Shown in pieces: positions 39,067-41,186 of a stretch of 41,186 bases of DNA. A model generated the notes under the pieces. It did no database searches. It had not been told where the DNA came from and saw only the letters and a list, made by a program, of their open reading frames with translations. Source of the DNA: Burkholderiales bacterium (GTDB taxonomy: Bacteria > Pseudomonadota > Gammaproteobacteria > Burkholderiales > Burkholderiaceae_D); NCBI GenBank assembly GCA_947451925.1, contig CANGAW010000023.1, positions 1-41,186 of the forward strand. Direction: 5' to 3'. Each line of letters starts with the position of its first letter. Position 1 is the first letter of the stretch. The translations under genes were made by a program, and so were the position numbers.

Positions 39067-40890
39067 TCAAGTGATTAATAAACTCGATTGATGCTTGCTG
39101 AGCAAAGCACCGGTGCCGTCGCTGTGCTGCGGCTGGCTCAGCAGATAACCCTGAAATTCGTCGCAGCCCCATTGTTTCAAAAAGGCCAGTTGAAAATCGG
39201 TTTCCACGCCTTCTGCAATGACGTGCAATTTGAGGTTGTGTGCGAGTTGAATCATCGTGCGCACGATGGCCTGATTCTCGTGATCGTTTTCCAGGCCACG
39301 GATAAAACTCTGGTCAATTTTCAGGCTGTCGAGCAACAAACGCTTGAGATAGGCAAAGCTGGAATAGCCGGTACCGAAGTCATCAACTGCCACCCGCACA
39401 CCCATTTTTCGCAATGTTTGCAGCAGGTGCAAAGCACGGTCAATGTCCGTCATCATCAGGGTTTCGGTCAGTTCGATTTCCAGCAGAGAGGGGGGCAGGC
39501 CGGTCTGCTTCAAGGCGGTGGCAATATTGGCCACCAAATCCGGTGAGTCCAGCTGACGCACCGACAAATTGACCGACACGCGCAAGGGCCCCAGTCCGGC
39601 CGCATTCCATTGGGCGCACTGCATGCAGGCCTGTTGCAAAACCCAGGCGCCGATTTTGGTGATCATGCCGCATTCTTCGGCGATCGGAATAAAACGGTCC
39701 GGCGGGATTCGGCCCAACTCGGGATGGTCCCAGCGCAGTAGTGCTTCAACGCCGACTATGTGGCCTGAATGCAGATTGACGATAGGCTGATAATGCAGCT
39801 GCAATTCGTTACGGTCGAGAACGGTGTAGAGCGTACTTTCAAGCTGATTACGCTCGACAAATTGCTGGTTCATTTGCGCCGTGTAAAACTGGCACAGATG
39901 GCGGCCAGATTCTTTGGCGCGGTACATCGCCACGTCGGCATGCTCGATCAGGCTCTGTGAATTTTCACCATCGTCCGGATAAGTGGCCAGACCCAGACTG
40001 CAGGTAATGCGCAGATGATGACCATCGAAGACGATAGGCAGGTTGATTGCGTCCATGATGCGCTCAACGATAGCGGCATTGAGCTGTTCATGCTGCGCCC
40101 CGTGCAGAAGCAAAACGAATTCATCGCCGCCAAAGCGACCGATGGTGTCGCCATTGCGCAGCACCGAACGCACGCGCTCGGTAACGGTCCTCAGCACATG
40201 GTCGCCAACGTGATGACCATAATGATCATTGATGAATTTGAAACGGTCGAGATCAATAAAGCCGACCCAGACCGGCGTTGCATAACGGTCGGCATAGCGC
40301 AGCGCTTGTTCGAGAATGTCGGTCAGGCGCTGGCGATTGGGAACGCCGGTGAGAATGTCGTGGCTTGCCTGATGGGCTAACTGATGTTCCAGTTGTTTGC
40401 GTGCGGAGATGTCGCGAGCCACCATTTGTGCTGCGTGTTTGCCCTGATACGTTAGCGCGACCCGCTGCACGGATACCGAGAAGGTCGAGCCGTCAAGACG
40501 CATGGCCAGTTCTTCCGTTTCGATGCAACGCCCGCCGCTGGCCACACGCTGTAATTCTTGTACAGCTTTGCTGCGGTCCTGTTCCGTTGTCAGTTCCAGC
40601 AGATTTTTACCAAGCAAGCCATTGGCCGTCGTTTCGTTAAACAGCAGTCGGGCTGCACTGTTGGCAAAAACAATTTCTTCATCGACGGCAATCAGAATAG
40701 CGTCGGGTGACAACTCGACGATCAGCCGGTAGCGTTCCTCACTTTCGCGCAATTCGGCCAGCGCCTGTTCACGCTGCCTGGCTTGATGAAACAATTCCAG
40801 GCTTTTTTGTTCGAGTAAGCTTTCTGCCTGCTGACGGGCGTGTGTTTCACGGGCCAGCTGGCGGGCAAGGATTTCAGGCGAGATTGACAT
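39067..40890 (-). CDS. PAS-GGDEF-EAL cyclic-di-GMP enzyme
   Basis: A 607-residue cytosolic protein. A coiled-coil (about residues 5-52) leads into a PAS domain (ERYRLIVELSPDAILIAVDE, about 50-170). A GGDEF domain follows with an intact active site (RFGGDEFVLLL) and an intact inhibitory I-site RNGD five residues ahead. The EAL domain has EALLRWDHPELG, ELTETLMM, DDFGTGYSSFAYLK and AEGVETDFQ, all intact. Both synthesis and breakdown of c-di-GMP are therefore possible. Its ATG lies inside the 3' end of the H-NOX gene (17-base overlap), so it is probably controlled by that nitric oxide sensor. Confidence 0.93.
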   Translation of the reverse strand: MSISPEILARQLARETHARQQAESLLEQKSLELFHQARQREQALAELRESEERYRLIVELSPDAILIAVDEEIVFANSAARLLFNETTANGLLGKNLLELTTEQDRSKAVQELQRVASGGRCIETEELAMRLDGSTFSVSVQRVALTYQGKHAAQMVARDISARKQLEHQLAHQASHDILTGVPNRQRLTDILEQALRYADRYATPVWVGFIDLDRFKFINDHYGHHVGDHVLRTVTERVRSVLRNGDTIGRFGGDEFVLLLHGAQHEQLNAAIVERIMDAINLPIVFDGHHLRITCSLGLATYPDDGENSQSLIEHADVAMYRAKESGRHLCQFYTAQMNQQFVERNQLESTLYTVLDRNELQLHYQPIVNLHSGHIVGVEALLRWDHPELGRIPPDRFIPIAEECGMITKIGAWVLQQACMQCAQWNAAGLGPLRVSVNLSVRQLDSPDLVANIATALKQTGLPPSLLEIELTETLMMTDIDRALHLLQTLRKMGVRVAVDDFGTGYSSFAYLKRLLLDSLKIDQSFIRGLENDHENQAIVRTMIQLAHNLKLHVIAEGVETDFQLAFLKQWGCDEFQGYLLSQPQHSDGTGALLSKHQSSLLIT

Positions 40891-41186
40891 GCGCGATCTT
40901 CGTTAAGGTAAAGCGCGTGTGGCTGCCCGTATGGTCGGGCAAATCCTGCCGTGCGATTTGCATCGGTTCGTTAAAGTAAGAAATGCAACCTTCCAGCAGG
41001 CCTTGCGCGAAATCAGCGAGCGCGCGTTTTGAACGGTAGATCAGCACCATGCTGCCATCGGCCTGTTCTTCGCAATCAAACGAAGGCAATTCGGCATCGC
41101 TGTAGAGTTTGCGAACTTCGACATGAATATGTCCATCGAGCATACGCAACAAGGCTAATGCACTGCTCTGGTTGACGATGTAGCTG
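40874..41186 (-). CDS. H-NOX heme nitric-oxide sensor, C-terminal part, cut by window
   Basis: The frame is open to the right edge and gives about 103 residues of a C-terminal region. It contains HVEVRKLYSDAELPSFDCEE and then LIYRSKRALADFAQGLLEG. YRSKR is the Y-x-S-x-R motif that binds heme propionates in H-NOX (HNOB) domains. The distal part, with the heme-ligating His, is upstream of the window. H-NOX proteins bind NO and control a partner encoded beside them, here the overlapping GGDEF-EAL gene. Apparent starts inside the window are internal codons. Confidence 0.85.
   Translation of the reverse strand, partial: SYIVNQSSALALLRMLDGHIHVEVRKLYSDAELPSFDCEEQADGSMVLIYRSKRALADFAQGLLEGCISYFNEPMQIARQDLPDHTGSHTRFTLTKIAHVNLA

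Noticed and set aside
1..41186. tRNA, rRNA, CRISPR, prophage or IS genes
   Set aside because: None recognised on reading both strands; the only mobile-type sequences are the two REP-pair elements.

Overview
The window reads as chromosomal DNA of a free-living Gram-negative bacterium, most likely a betaproteobacterium of the Burkholderiales/Oxalobacteraceae type. This is inferred from gene content: a DevBCA/MacAB-like exporter, membrane-bound PuuD urate oxidase, a BMP-type purine ABC transporter, an AsmA protein, glutaryl-CoA dehydrogenase and an H-NOX/GGDEF-EAL pair. No rRNA, tRNA, CRISPR array, phage gene or intact insertion sequence was seen. Starts were chosen from Shine-Dalgarno (SD) spacing and protein families, so several differ from the longest open frame.

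Layout. 1-626: left edge and a DCC-family thiol-disulfide protein. 627-3961: a three-gene adaptor/permease/ATPase exporter behind a perfect FNR/ANR-type box. 4008-9177 (minus strand): a purine uptake and oxidised-purine unit made of a Tsx-like porin, a BMP binding protein, a Rieske oxygenase, an 8-oxoguanine-deaminase-like amidohydrolase and a small CDA-fold deaminase. 9539-11262 (minus): allantoinase puuE and a GntR/FCD regulator. 11516-21207 (plus): one tightly overlapping operon, xdhA-xdhB-xdhC, ABC ATPase, two permeases, guaD. 21213-24891: uraD (minus), then uraH, puuD, alc and allA (plus). Together these encode uptake of purines and every step from guanine or xanthine through urate, HIU, OHCU, allantoin and allantoate to ureidoglycolate, glyoxylate and urea. 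Three copies of a TTGTNTACAA-like palindrome near gntR, xdhA and tsx are probable operators of the local GntR protein. Two sigma-54-like promoters (GG-N10-GC) lie ahead of the two large divergent units, which suggests substrate repression combined with nitrogen control.

25007-25626 holds a Phd/YefM-ParE/RelE toxin-antitoxin pair. 25645-28349 (minus) is a flavin-based redox cluster: a beta-barrel protein, an FMN-binding protein with an SGAT flavinylation motif, an ApbE flavin transferase and a four-helix DUF4405-like membrane protein, behind a possible Fur-type control region. 28682-33263 carries a SYLF protein, glutaryl-CoA dehydrogenase, a nitronate monooxygenase-like protein and a saccharopine-dehydrogenase-like reductase. 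33413-39045 holds a large AsmA protein and a SulP permease. The right edge has a PAS-GGDEF-EAL protein overlapping the 3' end of an H-NOX gene cut by the window.

Two copies of a roughly 150-bp element made of two inverted REP-like hairpins (5901-6045 and 30919-31070) sit in intergenic gaps. The least understood features are the Rieske oxygenase inside the purine island, the flavinylation cluster with its palindromic control region, and the shared operator/sigma-54 layout.
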